Positions 39,570-52,725 of a DNA stretch of 64,000 nt are shown one piece after another. The translations under genes were made by a program, and so were the position numbers. The DNA lies in NCBI GenBank assembly GCA_026770025.1, contig JAMXDE010000074.1, positions 102,593 through 166,592 on the forward strand, read 5' to 3'. How positions within the stretch are numbered: position 1 is the first letter of the stretch; the number at the start of each line of letters is the position of its first letter. Origin of the DNA: Craspedostauros australis. Taxonomy: Eukaryota; Bacillariophyta; Bacillariophyceae; Mastogloiales; Achnanthaceae. The notes under the pieces are model-generated. The model worked only from the letters and a program-made list of their open reading frames with translations, searched no databases and was not told the DNA's origin.

Positions 39570-39590
39570 ACGTCACGTCACTTCACGTCA
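39570..39590 (+). promoter_or_regulatory. ACGTCA cluster in intron 1, peptidase copy 2
   Basis: Three ACGTCA words at 39570, 39575 and 39585, in the same place as in copy 1 but one unit shorter. The counterpart in copy 3 is at 47822-47842. Confidence 0.35.
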
Positions 39591-42500
39591 CGTCCTTCAT
39601 CACACAACCAACAACTGAATCGAACTCAATTCAGACGCATGACGCTGCCTCGGACGAACACAGTATCCTACAGGAGCCATGCCTCGTCTCGGCACGTATC
39701 ATCGGCGCTGCCGACGGAACGGATGCAACTGACTTATCTTGCATGCTCCAAGGCTCCGATGAGGAAGCACATGGGCCTGTGCATATGGCCATCGAAGGGC
39801 TGACGCCGGAATGGGCCGCCGACAAACATGTATGGCCAACTCCCTCTTCCAAGTCCACGTTGTTTCTGGAGAATGTCATCATCGATGTCACCGACTTCTC
39901 CTTGAAGCTGCCGGACTTGAAGATCATCGATGACATGACGATCGAGCATCATCAACGAAGCGAACAAAGCGATGGCCATGGACATGGTCGTTCTCTGACC
40001 ACTCCTGATGTCCGTGGTTCTGGCGACAAGAAGTTCCTCTTCATTCAGGTCGTCTTCCAAACCGACTACACAGTTCCCAAATCCCTCATCAAAGACGAGA
40101 TCTTCGGCGCTCAACCCAACTTCACCGACCAGTTCGCGGCCATGTCTTTTGACAAGCTGAGGCTCTCCACCATGCCGACGAATGGGACAGATGATGGGAT
40201 TCTGACACTTGAGTATTCACCTGATGTTGATCCCACCACTCTCGAGGCAAGAAGAGTTGATAATCTCATCTCGCAATATCTGAAGCAGGAGGTCAAGATC
40301 TATGATGACTTTGATTTCTTCTTGATCCTGGTCCCGTTCGGGTTGGGGCTGGACATTGGCATTGACACTGACACTGACTGGACCGGTAAGTGCTGACAAG
40401 GACCACACAACTTGTGTCTTCCTCATCAACATTTCGCACTGGTATCGTGATGAGCTCTACCCGTGCTCATACTCCTATCCAACCCATCTCACTCCACCGT
40501 GCAATACCATCTTTCTTCCGTGCGAATCAAACTCTCCCGATGATCAATGCGCGCACCAATGCAACCGACACACCACTGATTCACAGCGTACGCTTATTTC
40601 GATCAAAAGATCAGCATGTACAACGGTATCAGAAACTATCCAGACACGCACTGGGCAGCCAACCCTTACATCATCGTCCACGAACTCGGTCACAACTTTG
40701 GGCTTGGCCATTCCAATCGGGACGGGGTAGAGTACGAAGATTTCAGGTAAGCGCAGCCAATGTGCCAACAGAGAGAGAGAGAGAGAGGTTGGAGACGATC
40801 TGTGACATTCTGCATCAATCATTGTAGACGGATGGACGATCGGACACAAGAACGGACACAATCGAACTTCGGAGAGAGCACATTGGACACGTCTGCCATG
40901 TTCTGGTCCTCATCACATGACAGGGACCCTGTTTCTCGTTCGAAGCCCATCTAACCCCAGTCTTCGTGGATCCTCTTCCTCGTTTTCTGATATTTTCCGG
41001 CCGATGGATTCCAACCCCAACATCCACTATCATGCCGCAGCGGCGCGATGGGCGTAATGGTTGTTAGTCGATTTTTTAATGAATCGCTGACCGATAAGGT
41101 GGGATACAACGGTAAGTGCTATGGCGCCGTTGCTTTGTGGAGAGCAAGGACCCAGATGATTCCGGTCCAGGAGGAGTCTTGTCACCTCATCGCACGCGAT
41201 GTGATACAATGCGACACTCTACGTACACTGCCTCACCAATCGTTACCTTCTCCATCGTTTCGTTCTTTACGTCCGCGCCAAATCATTTCACACCCTCATG
41301 CTCATGCTGCAAACCTACCCCTTCAATATCATTACTCATGCGCCTGCCCCTCCACCACACATAGGCGCCAAGAGCTGGGTGATGGGGTGGTACTCCGATC
41401 AGACCACATTGCTCACCGGAGGTCGAGACATCGACTTCGAGGGAAGGCTCTGCGGAGTGGTCGATTATGACCCCGCTGACACCAGCTTCGACGTCATCAT
41501 CCGAATTGACGATCCTGAGAGTGAATTGAACTACTACATCGCCTTCAACAGAGCCATTGGCTTCAACGCCGATTCTCCGCTGGGCAGGGATCAGGTCCTC
41601 GTGACAAGGGCACAAGACCACGGCACCACCGAGACGCGATTCTCTCATCTGGAGGCCATCCTGGACATGACACAACCATTGTACAGAATTGATGCCCAGT
41701 CGTCTTTGCTGGATGGGATCGTCATTTCGGTATCCAACATCGATGATGACTCGACCACACCCATGTGTGCGACGGTGAGCGTGAAACTGGACCGCAGTCG
41801 ATCACCAACCGCGACACCATCCGTTTCTGTGGCACCATCAATGTCATCACTCCCATCGAATGTTCCGAGTATAACCCCCTCGTCTGCCCCAACCGAATTT
41901 TGCGGCACGTGGGAGTTCACAACGCCCAGCGAACCTCGCTCAGCTGAGCGCACTGAGTCATTCAGATTCGATGTTCGCATACTGGACAGCGTCGAACTCA
42001 CCGCCATCAAGGTCTCCGTGGCTGCTGAATTCACCAACATGCCATACACGATCTTCTTCCGTCCAAGCACCTGGGATGCCGATGGCAACTGGACTCAGAT
42101 TGCATCAGGAAACAACGGGGGAAAGGATTCGTCTGGCTTCTCCCCCTCCCTCATATTTGATCAGCCAGTGGTGGTGTCTGCGGAGGATGACATTGTATCC
42201 TTCCGCATTGACACGGCCGACAGGTTGAGGAATTTGTACTCATCATCTCCGTTTGTGATCCCAGAGAGCTTCTTCGAGTGCCCAGACTGCCCATTCGAGG
42301 TATTCACCGGACAAGGTAGCCTCGAAGTTGGAAACAACCCGCCCAATTTCCGCAATGGGTTTCCCCGTCTTTTACGGCGCCCTCGAATTCTGTCCGGATT
42401 TGAGCACCGAGATGCCAACCGGATCTGCTTCCCCCACTACGACAACATCGCCATCAATCCAACCATCCGCAGGCCCCACACAGGCACCAACAGACACCTG

Positions 42501-43008
42501 CCGCGACGCAAAAACAGCAGGTCTCCCAAGATCATTCTTCGCTGACACGGTCGCTTCAGTGCGACACGACATTCAGATTCTGGATAGTGTCGACATCACA
42601 GGCATGAGGCTTGTCCTGCCATCGACGGGGAACCAAACTTTCACAATCTTCTATCGCCCAAGTACGTGGGATGCACCCGGGAATTGGACAGAACTTGCAT
42701 CGGGAACGATCGAGGCCAGAGGTGATGGTGAATTCACAGACGTGATTTCATTCGATCAACCTTTGGCTGTGTCCGAAAGCGACGACGTGATCTCCATCCG
42801 GATCGATACACGAACGAGCACGGGGAGGCAATTCTCGGACAGCATCATTCCCATCCCTCCAGACTGGATTGATTGCAACAATTGCCCATTCACTATCTTT
42901 ACAGGAAGGGCGAGCGATGTTGTCGGTGATTATCCTCCTCCTGTCTGCGATGGTCTCTTTGTGTACTTCATGGGTTCACTGGAATTCTGCAACGGTAACT
43001 CGAAGATG

Positions 43009-43092
43009 CCGTCATCCACGCCGTCGTTCACACCGTCATCCACGCCGTCGTTCACACCGTCATCCACACCGTCATCCGCGCCGTCGTCCTTC
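43009..43092 (+). repeat. Expanded PS/T-linker codon repeats, copy 2
   Basis: Repeats encoding STPSFTPS-type units precede the Lys/Ser tail. Copy 1 has a single short version (34801-34830), copy 2 about five units, and copy 3 a different, partly frameshifted expansion (51838-51960). This is a fast-evolving linker. Confidence 0.8.
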
Positions 43093-43856
43093 CCTTCCTC
43101 CCAACCATCTTACATGCGCAGCACCAAGGGGGCGAAATCATACAAATCGAAAAAGTCATCAAAGGAGAGCAAGACGAAGTCTCCCAAGTCACCCAAATCA
43201 AGCAAGTCGCCGAAGAGCTCCAAATGAGACCACTCAACAAGTATGGATACTCGTGCATCCAGCTCCTGCTGCAGCAATGAAGGCAGATGGTGGTCTCTCA
43301 CCAGGCTGTGTCACAATCCTTGACCATGGGATGAGGGATACCATCGAAGCTCAAGGATTGAAGAATGAACGATCTACTCCATGATATGATACATGTTATA
43401 GCATCTTCACAGAAGCACATACATACGTACATTACCAATCTCCTCCGTCCGCATAGCTCGTATTATCGTATGCAGACCGCTCGCAGAATATTTCTCGTAC
43501 GTATGGTAGGTGTGCTTGCTACCATTTTGATCGGATTCATGTTTATTCCGTGGTGATACGCTCCGGGTACGAGGACTGCATGAAATCCATTCTCATACCC
43601 AGCAGCATTCATATAATACAATAGTATTATGGACCAGGAGAAAAGAGTGAAACTGGAAGCGTTGGAAGTCTCTGGAGAGAGAGAGAGAGAGAGAGAGAGA
43701 GGATATCGCTTCTCAGTTCCACAGCATCTGCGTGTCGGAGAATGATAGAATCGGCACATCTGCGAATGCCTCATGGAGTCGCAACGCAAACGGCCGGCGA
43801 CCATGGCCAGGTCTCGCGGCTTGCCTCATTTCCTCCATCCTCAACCCGTTGGTGGC

Positions 43857-45381
43857 CTACGAATGAACACGGTAGTGCTCCCTGGTCCATCCAATTGTCA
43901 CCGCTGACACGATATCTGTGAACGGCATCAGCTCCTCCACGAGGCTCACGTACTTCAAGCTGGAGTGGACGGAGTCGTACATGGCCATCACTGGTATGGA
44001 TTGGATCGGCGTGCATATCACATCGCACAGTTTGCCGACGACCGGCAACAGGTACGACGATGAATCCACGAAGCCTATCGCCAACGACACCCACAGGGAG
44101 TTGGGATCGGTCGACAGAACGTGCCGCACGAGGCTGATGGGTGTTGGGCGCGGTCCAGTTTGATAGATCAGTTGCTGCGCTGCCTTGGATGACAACAGCA
44201 ACGAATCGGCGAAGGGTATGAACACCGTGCCGCCAATACGTTCGCGTCCATGCCGTGTGCTGGAATACATCGCGAGGCCGGACGCGACGATTGAGGGGGT
44301 CGCGATGATGAAGAACGACAACGTGACGGGCATGAAAACGAGGAGCGTGCCCATCATGATGGGCGACGCCACCACGATGACCGTGATGAGCGGAACCAAT
44401 GGCAGGAGAATCATGTTGGAGGATGTCGGTAGGCGTATCTTGGATGCAGCGTCCCGTATCCAATCATCGGATGGATCGATGAGATGGAACCACCATTATG
44501 CGATGGCGATGAACGCTGCGATTTCGGGTCGGTACGGGGCATCTAGATGAAGCTTGACTCGTATGATCGGTGATGGATTGTCGCCGACGTCATCGCCAAC
44601 CGATGGAGCGGAATATCGTGCCGTGGCCAATGCTGTCGCCGTAGGAGTAGTTGCAGATTTGCCTGCAGCATTCGGCATCCTTCGAGTTGTTGCTGTTGTT
44701 GCTGCTACTGCTGCTTCAGGTGGTGATGGCGATTGGATGAAATTGAGAATCTGCCAGGATGTTTAGTGAATGCGCAAATCGTTGAGCGAGAGCTTCGTTT
44801 CCAGATTGAGATCTGGGTCATCATGGATCACGCAGATCATCGCGGTCGATCTGCGCAGCTGCGGAAAGGGCTTTTCGTGTTGACGTTGTTCTCGCTATCC
44901 GTTGATGAAGTGCGCATGTTGGACGATACAGCTGCCGATGCTGGCGCGGATGAATTGCCAGGGCTGAACCGCGAGGAGTTTCGTTCTTTGTGCTTGGCAA
45001 CCGGAGGCCCTGTGGAAACAGTCACGTTGCCAATGTTCATGGTCACCGCAATGGGCTGACGACTCGTTGTAAGATCGTAGACGGAGAGGATGGCGGCCTC
45101 CAGATAGCTTTCATCCGCAATGCTGTCACTTGTGCCCGTTGTCATGCTCGTGGTTAGACTGGTCGACGCCCTTTGTGATGATGTGCTGTGATCTGTTGCG
45201 GCTGAACTTGATAGCAAAGAGGAGGGAAGGATTCCAAAACCTGCGGTCGTTGCTGGCACTGCTGTTGGTGTTGGCACTGCTGTTGGCGTTGGTGTTGCCG
45301 ATGCTCCCAGCATTCTCGTCTTCGTTCCTCGCCATGGTGGTTGTGGAAGGCAGCATGCGAAAGTTGTCTCCAAACGACGTG
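43857..45381 (-). pseudogene. Membrane protein with C2-like N-terminus, copy 2 (nonsense codon)
   Basis: Aligns with copy 1 throughout. In addition to the frame changes and the TAA in RIH*TSW, the Gln codon in IAIAQWWF is TAA here (minus strand near 44498), truncating the membrane part before its first hydrophobic segment. The open remainder (43857-44414) still encodes the hydrophobic segments and SSSYLLPVVGKLC. The same nonsense base is present in copies 3 and 4. Confidence 0.6.
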
Positions 45382-45611
45382 CCTGTGTTGTTGTTGTGTT
45401 TATCCTTTTGTAGACCTAATTGCGATTGTGATTGGAAGTATAATTGGACCAGCACGCTCGCGGACTGCTCTCTCTCTCTCTCTCTCTCTCTCGGTGGTAT
45501 TCTCGATGGTATTCTCAACCTGCTGTGAATTGAATGCTCGAACCCCGCCACTTGCGCTCTCCCTGGTGATATTCCTCTGTCATTCAGGTGTCGCCTCAGC
45601 AGGCTGCAGCC

Positions 45612-46706
45612 TCATATATCCCCCTCTTCGATGCTTGTTTCCATCTCAGTTGGGATGGCTAACGCGATGCCTTGTTCGAATGGAGTGCCAGCATAAATGC
45701 CTGCGCGCGTGACCGTGCCTGAACGAGCTGCCTTGGCTGCCGACTTCGTTGGCGACGTTGCTGGTCTCTTGCGCTCCTTCTTCTTCTTCGACCTTTTCAT
45801 GCTCGGTCGCCTGTTCGCGCCGTCATCCTGCGCGGAGCGTTTGCGCGGGTGGTCCCCCGCCTCCACGCTGTCGTTGACAACATCTGCATCTACAGATGTG
45901 GCGGCATTTGTGCTCATGCTGCTCACACCGCCAGCGACGGCATCGACCGATTCATTGTTCCCACCATCAGCGTCCTCGCCAGCGCCTTCATCGTGCAGCC
46001 TCCTCTGCCGAGGAGAAGATGATGTTGGAACGCCGTTGCCCCAATCGAACCCAATCTCATTCAGAAGCTTCTTGCGATCATCCCGAATGATCGTCTGCGT
46101 GTGAAACCAAGTCTTCTTGCGTCGCTGCGTCGTGACCCACAGCGCCAACGATTTGTGCTTCTTGTCGTTGAAGCGCACGTTGCATGTACCGTGCTGCGCC
46201 TTGTAGTCCTTCAGCTGCTGGTACATCCTGTGCCATTTCCTGTCATGCGTGCTCATGTCCAGCGGCTTCTTGCGGATGGCGCTCGCCTTGACCGCCCAAA
46301 CGAAGTTGATGCTGTTGAGCTTGGCCTTGCGCCGATCGCTGAGCTTGTTCTTTCGGTTCAGCTTGCGCTGATTCGACACCCAGATGCCCAGGCTGGGGTC
46401 CAGATCGAAATCCAGCGGCACCACGCAATGTCCTTCGCCATCATGGAACCGCCGCAATCGATCGAAGATGGCATCCCACTTGTCATCGGCGTTGGGGTCC
46501 TTGCCGGCAAGGTCGTAGCCGATGGATCGCAGCTGCTCCTTCTGATCGTCCGACAACGTCTTCCTTCTGCGCTGGCCTGCCGCCCACTTGGCCAGCATGC
46601 GCGTCTCGCCCGCGTAGGGAACGTCGCAGTGGCCATGCGATTTGACGAACGCCTTCAGGCGATCGAAGTTGCTCTGCCAAACAGAGGATGGTCGTCCGCC
46701 TGCCAT
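45612..46706 (-). CDS. Helicase-associated (HA) domain protein, copy 2
   Basis: 364 aa, starting MAGGRPSSVWQSN. It is almost identical to copy 1 with a few substitutions (for example VKSHGHC for VKFHGHC) and one fewer Lys in the basic stretch. All three HA domains and the basic tail are intact. This is the only second gene in the array that is fully open, which suggests it may be functional. Confidence 0.87.
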   Translation of the reverse strand: MAGGRPSSVWQSNFDRLKAFVKSHGHCDVPYAGETRMLAKWAAGQRRRKTLSDDQKEQLRSIGYDLAGKDPNADDKWDAIFDRLRRFHDGEGHCVVPLDFDLDPSLGIWVSNQRKLNRKNKLSDRRKAKLNSINFVWAVKASAIRKKPLDMSTHDRKWHRMYQQLKDYKAQHGTCNVRFNDKKHKSLALWVTTQRRKKTWFHTQTIIRDDRKKLLNEIGFDWGNGVPTSSSPRQRRLHDEGAGEDADGGNNESVDAVAGGVSSMSTNAATSVDADVVNDSVEAGDHPRKRSAQDDGANRRPSMKRSKKKKERKRPATSPTKSAAKAARSGTVTRAGIYAGTPFEQGIALAIPTEMETSIEEGDI

Positions 46707-47541
46707 CGTCTGTGTATTCTATGACAATATATTATTCCTCCGTTCCGAAATGATTGCAACTTATCTTTTTTGCGGCATAGCTGCGCGACTGGATGGCACA
46801 CAGAGGAAAGAAACAGATTCCAACCAACAGAACATCGGCTCCAAACATGCGGAACCGAAAAAGATGAAATTCGGAACGAAGATCATCGATCTTGACTCGT
46901 TCCACGACTAATACAAGTCGAGTGAGTCAATTTCATCCGGGATTCCTTGACACTTTTTTGCGAAGCGCCCAAACCCGGATGGCGTCATCCGATCGTCACT
47001 TCGATGACCCAATGGGCGCAAAATGCCACAAATCCGATGTCACAATCACTCAAGTGCGCTCAGGGTAGTTCCACTCACAAATTTGAGTTCCGTTGACAAC
47101 GTGTGACACAAGATTGGTCCATAAATTGATCGTCGTGAGCGACATCGACACGACAAATTTGTTCTGTTCGTCCATAAAATTTGTGGTGATCGGACGTTTC
47201 CAAGTGAGCTGTTGGGGCGGCTCCCTCACAAAATCACGTATAAAATTGAGAAACCTTGGCACACAGAGTTCCAGCGAACGGCCACAGAGACAGCACCATG
47301 CCAATACGAGTGCTCCACCACCGATCATGAACACATCCCCAACCTCGCATCAACCCCAGTTTGCGACAAGAGGCGACCGAAAATCCCACCCACACAAGAG
47401 GGAAGCGTTCACCGCATGCGAAAACCAACGAAGGTGGTGGCTGGCGAAGGAATGGCAGCAGTTCCTATTGCTGTTCGTTCTTTCCTTCCTCGGACTCCAA
47501 ATCATCTCATAAATCCTTCATCTCGTTGATGACGAAAAGCC

Positions 47542-50500
47542 ATGCATTCTCACTTCTGCCAACGAATCCTTGCTGCTGTGCTGCTTGCGGCGCTTGTCGC
47601 TACGGCAGCAGCATCCCCGATGTCAAGGTGGCTGGTGAGTACGAGCAAGATGGCAACTGTCACTGTTGTCTCGACGTGTGGGGGCTCCTTCTTTGCTGGC
47701 ATTCTTGCCTTGCCGCATCCGCATCCACAGACATACGCGTACGTGCATCCAATTCAATGATCTCATCCTCAACTCAACCATGATTCTGTACCTTGTATTA
47801 TGCAATACATCACAACACATTACGTCACGTCACTTCACGTCACGTCCTTCATCACACAACCAACAACTGAATCGAACTCAATTCAGACGCATGACGCTGC
47901 CTCGGGCGAACACAGTATCCTACAGGAGCCATGCCTCGTCTCGGCACGTATCATCGGCGCTGCCGACGGAACGGATGCAACTGACTTATCTTGCATGCTC
48001 CAAGGCTCCGATGAGGAAGTGCATGGGCCTGTGCATATGGCCATCGAAGGGCTGACGCCGGAATGGGCCAAGAACAACAAGGCATGGCCAACTCCCTCTT
48101 CCAAGTCCACGTTGTTTCTGGAGAATGTCATCATCGATGTCACCGACTTCTCCTTGAAGCTGCCGGACTTGAAGATCATCGATGACATGACGATCGAGCA
48201 TCATCAACGAAGCGAACAAAAGCGATGGCCATGGACATGGTCGTTCTCTGACCACGTCCTGATGTCCGTGGTTCTGGCGACAAGAAGTTCCTCTTCATCC
48301 AGGTCGTCTTCCAAACCAACTACACAGTTCCCAAATCCCTCATCAAAGACGAGATCTTCGGCTCTCAACCCAACTTCACCGACCAGTTTGCAGCCATGTC
48401 TTTTGACAAGCTGAGGCTCTCCACCATGCCGACGAATGGGACAGATGATGGGATTTTGACAATTGAGTTCCCCCCTGACGTCGATCCCACCACTCTCGAG
48501 GCAATATTGTTTGATAATCTTGTCTCCCAATATCTGAAGCAGGAGGTCAAGATCTATGATGACTTTGATTTATTCTTGATCCTGGTCCCGTTCGGGTTGG
48601 GGCTGGGCATTGGCATTGACACTGGGACACTGACTGGACCGGTAAGTGCTGACAAGGACCACACAACTTGTATCTTCCTCATCAACATTACGCGCTGGTA
48701 TCGTGACGAGCTCCACCCGTGCTCATACTCCTATCCAACCCATCTCACTCCACGTGCAATACCATCTTTCTTCCGTGCGAATCAAACTCTCCCGATTATC
48801 AACGCGCCACCAATGCAACCGACACACCACTGATTCACAGCGTACGCTTATCGCGACCAAAAGATCGGCATGTACAACGGTGTCAGAAACTATCCAGACA
48901 CGCACTGGGCAGCAACCCTTCCATAATCGTCCACGAACTCGGTCACAACTTCGGGCTTGGCCATTCCAATCGGAACGGGGTAGAGTACGGAGATGTCAGG
49001 TAAGCGCAGCCAATGTGCCAACAGAGAGAGAGAGAGAGAGAGGTTGGAGACGATCTGCGACATTCTGCATCAATCATTGTAGGGCGATGGACGAGCGGAC
49101 ACAAGAACGCACACAATCGAACTTCGGAGAGAGCACATTGGACACGTCTGCCATGTTCTGGTCCTCATCACATGACAGGAAACCTGTTTATCGTTCGAAG
49201 CCCATCTAACCCCAGTCTTCGTGGATCCTCTTCCTCATTGTTGACATTTTCCGGCCAATGGATTCCGACCCCAACATCGACTATCATGCCGCAGCGGCGC
49301 GATGGGCGGAGCAATATACAATCAAATTGGTGATGAAACGCTGATTGATAAGGTGGGATACAACGGTAAGTGCTACGGTGCCGCCTTGTGGAGAGCAAGG
49401 GCCCAGATGATTCCGGTCCAGGAGGAGTCTTGTCACCTCATCACACGCGATGCGATGCGACGCTCTACGTACACTGCCTCACCAATCGTTACCATTCTCC
49501 ATCGTTTCGTTCTTTACGTCCACGACAAATCATTTCACACTTCTCTTGCTCATGCTGCAAACCTACCCCTTCAATATCATTACTCATGCGCCTGCTCCAC
49601 CACACATAGGTGCCAAGAGCTGGCTGATGGGGTGGTACTCTCCGATCAGACCACATTGCTCACCGGAGGTCAAGACATCGACTTCGAGGGAAAGGCTCTG
49701 CGGAGTGGTCGATTATGACCCCGCTGACACCAGCTTCGACGTCATCATCCGAATTGACGATCCTGAGAGTGAATTGAACTACTACATCGCCTTCAACAGA
49801 GCCATAGGCTTCAACGCCGATTCTCCGCTGGGCAGGGATCAGGTCCTCGTGACAAGGGCACAAGACCACGGCAGCCACCCAGACCGCGATTCTCTCACCT
49901 GGAGGCCATCCTGGACATGACAGAACCATCGTACAGAATTGATGCCCGGTCGTCTTTGCTGGATGGGATCGTCATTTCGGTATCCAACATCGATGATGAG
50001 TCGGCCACACCCATGTGTGCGACGGTGAGCGTGAAACTGGATTTCAGCCAACCACCAAGTGTGGCACCATCCGTTTCTATGGCACCATCAATGTCATCAC
50101 CCCCATCGAATGTTCCAACCGAAACTTGCGAAGCGTGGGATTCCGCAACGCCCAGCGAATCTCGCTCAGTTGAGCGCATTGAGTCATTCAGATTCGATGT
50201 TCGCATACTGGACCGCATCGAATTCACCGCCATCAAGGTCGTCGTGGCTCCTGAACTCACCAACATGCCATACACGATCTTCTTCCGCCCAAGCACCTGG
50301 GATGCCGATGGCGACTGGACTCAGATTGCATCAGGAAACAACGGAGAAACGGACTCGTCTGGCTTGTCCCCCTCCCTCGTATTTGACCAGCCTGTGGTGG
50401 TGTCTGCGGGAGGATGACATTGTATCCTTCCGCATTGACATGGCCGACAGATTGAGGAGTTTGGCCTCATCATTTCCGATTGTGATCCCGGAGAGATTCT

Positions 50501-52144
50501 TCGAGTGCCCAGACTGCCCATTCGAGGTATTCACCGGACAAGGTAGCCTCGAAGTTGGAAACAGACCGCCCAATTTCCGCGATGGGTTCCCTGTCTTTTA
50601 CGGCGTCCTCAAATTCTGCCCGGATCTGAGCACCGAGATGCCAACCGGATCTGCTTCCCCCACTACGACAGCATCGCCAACAATCCAGACATCCGCAGGC
50701 CCCACACAGGCACCAACAGACACCTGCCGCGACGCAAAAACAGCAGGTCTCCCAAGATCATTCTTCGCTGACACGGTCGCTTCAGTGCGACACGACATTC
50801 AGATTCTGGATAGTGTCGACATCACAGGCATGAGGCTTGTCCTGCCATCGACGGGGGAACCAAACTTTCACAATCTTCTACCGCCCAATTACTTGGGATG
50901 CACCCGGGAGTTGGGCAGAACTTGCATCGGGAAACGATCGAGGCCAGAGGTGATGGTGAATTCACAGATGTGATTGCATTCGATCAACCTTTGGCTGTGT
51001 CCGAAAGCGACGGCGTGATCTCCATCCGGATCGATACACGAACGAGCTCAGGGCATGACTGGTCGGACAACATCATTCCCATCCCTCCAGACTGGCTTGA
51101 TTGCGGCAATTGCCCATTCACTATCTTTACGGGAATGGCGAGCGATGTTGTCGGTGATTATCCTCCTCCTCTCTGCGATGGTCTCTTTGAGTACTTCAGG
51201 GGTTCACTGGAATTCTGCAACGGTAACTCGAAGATGCCGCCAACTGGATCTGCTTCCCCCCACTACGACAACATCGCCAACAATCCAGCCATCCGCAGGC
51301 CCCACACAGGCACCAACAGACACCTGCCGCGACGCAAAAACAGCAGGTCTCCCAAGACCATTCTTCCCTGACACGGTCGCTTCAGTGAGACACGACATTC
51401 AGATTCTGGATAGTGTCGACATCACAGGCATGAGGCTTGTCCTGCCATCGACGGGGAACCAAACTTTCACAATCTTCTATCGCCCAAGTACGTGGGATAC
51501 ACCCGGGAGTTGGACAGAACTTGCATCGGGAACGATCGAGGCCAGAGGTGATGGTGAATTCACAGACGTGGTTGCATTCGATCAACCTTTGGCTGTATCC
51601 GAAAGCGACGATGTGATCTCCATCCGCATCGATACACGAACGAGCACGGGGAGCCAATTCACAGAAGACATCATTCCCATCCCTCCAGACTGGATTGATT
51701 GCGGCAATTGCCCATTCACTATCTTTACGGGAACGGCGAGTGAGGTTGTCGGTGATTATCCTCCTCCTCTCTGCGATGGTCTCTTTGTGTACTTCATGGG
51801 TTCACTGGAATTCTGCAACGGTAACTCGAAGATGCCGCCATCCACGCCGTCGTCCACGCCGTCATCCACGCTGTCGTCCGCGCCGTCATTCACAACGTCA
51901 TCCGGCGCCGTCGTCCATGCTGTCGTCCACGCTGTCGTCCACGCTGTCGTCCTTCCCTTCCTCCCAACCATCTTACATGCGCAGCACGAAGGGGGCGAAA
52001 TCATACAAATCGAAAAAGTCATCAAAGGAGAGCAAGACGAAGTCATCCAAGTCACCCAAATCAAGCAAGTTGTCGAAGAGCCCCAACATGACACAACTCA
52101 ATGAGTATGGATACTCGTGCATCCAGCTCCTGTTGCAGCAATGA
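47542..52144 (+). pseudogene. M11 metallopeptidase, copy 3 (several frameshifts, extra domain)
   Basis: Exon 1 (47542-47634), the splice sites and HELGHNFGLGHSN (near 48930-48970) remain visible. One-base changes break the frame, for example an extra A near 48219, an extra G near 50409 and an extra G near 50855. The second beta-rich repeat is present twice: TCRDAKTAG begins near 50720 and again near 51320, so three repeats would follow the protease. The Lys/Ser tail is present but partly out of frame. Most lesions are single-base homopolymer changes, so some may be sequence errors. Confidence 0.7.
50640..51830 (+). repeat. Duplicated about 600-bp domain segment in peptidase copy 3
   Basis: Two consecutive copies of the linker plus second beta-rich repeat (each starting GGATCTGCTTCCCCC) lie head to tail, where copies 1 and 2 have one. 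The two halves differ at scattered bases, so the duplication is not an exact assembly echo. Confidence 0.85.
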
Positions 52145-52725
52145 AGGCAGATGGTGGTCTCTCACCAGGCTGTGTCACAATCCTTGACCATGGGATGAGG
52201 GATGCCATCGAAGCCCAAGGATTGAAGAATGAACGATCCTACTCCATGATATGATACATGTTATAACGTCTTCACAGAAGCACATACATACGTACATTAC
52301 CAATCTCCTCCGTCCGCATAGCTCGTATTATCGTATATGCAGACCGCTCGCGGAATATTTCTTGTACGTATGGCAGGTGTGCTTGCCGCCATTTGATCGG
52401 ATTCATGTTTATTCCGTGGTGATACGCCCCGGGTACGAGGACTGCATGAAATCCATTCTCATACCCAGCAGCATTCATAATAATACAATAGTATTATGGA
52501 CCAGGAGAAAAGTGTGAAACTGGAAGCGTTGGAAGTCTCTGAGAGAGGAGAGAGAGAGAGAGAGAGGATATCGCTTCTCAAGTTCCACAGCATCTGCGTG
52601 TCCGAGTATGGTAGGCATCGGCAAATCTGCGAATGCCTCATGGAGTCGGCAACGCAAACGGCCGGTGGCCATGGCCAGGTCTCGCGGCTTGCCTCATTTC
52701 CCTCCATCCTCAACCCGTTGGTGGC

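Larger units (their letters stand above)
39290..43227 (+). pseudogene. M11 metallopeptidase, copy 2 (single frameshift)
   Basis: The same five-exon structure can be traced: 39290-39382, 39635-40385, 40587-40746, 41041-41111, 41365 onward, with identical splice phases. The signal peptide, HELGHNFGLGHSN and SGAMG are kept. An extra T in GGGTTTCCCC (about 42360) shifts the frame between the two beta-rich repeats, causing a stop at 42545. The correct frame resumes to 43227 and carries the second repeat and the Lys/Ser tail. The PS/T linker before the tail is expanded. A homopolymer sequencing error would make this an intact gene, so its status is uncertain. Confidence 0.75.
38561..46812. repeat. 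Tandem array unit, copy 2
   Basis: Near-identical to copy 1 over the full unit, with scattered substitutions and a few length differences in microsatellites and the PS/T linker. The left junction contains about 110 bp (TATTATTCCTCCGTTCCGAA onward) that is absent to the left of copy 1 and to the right of copy 4. Confidence 0.93.
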
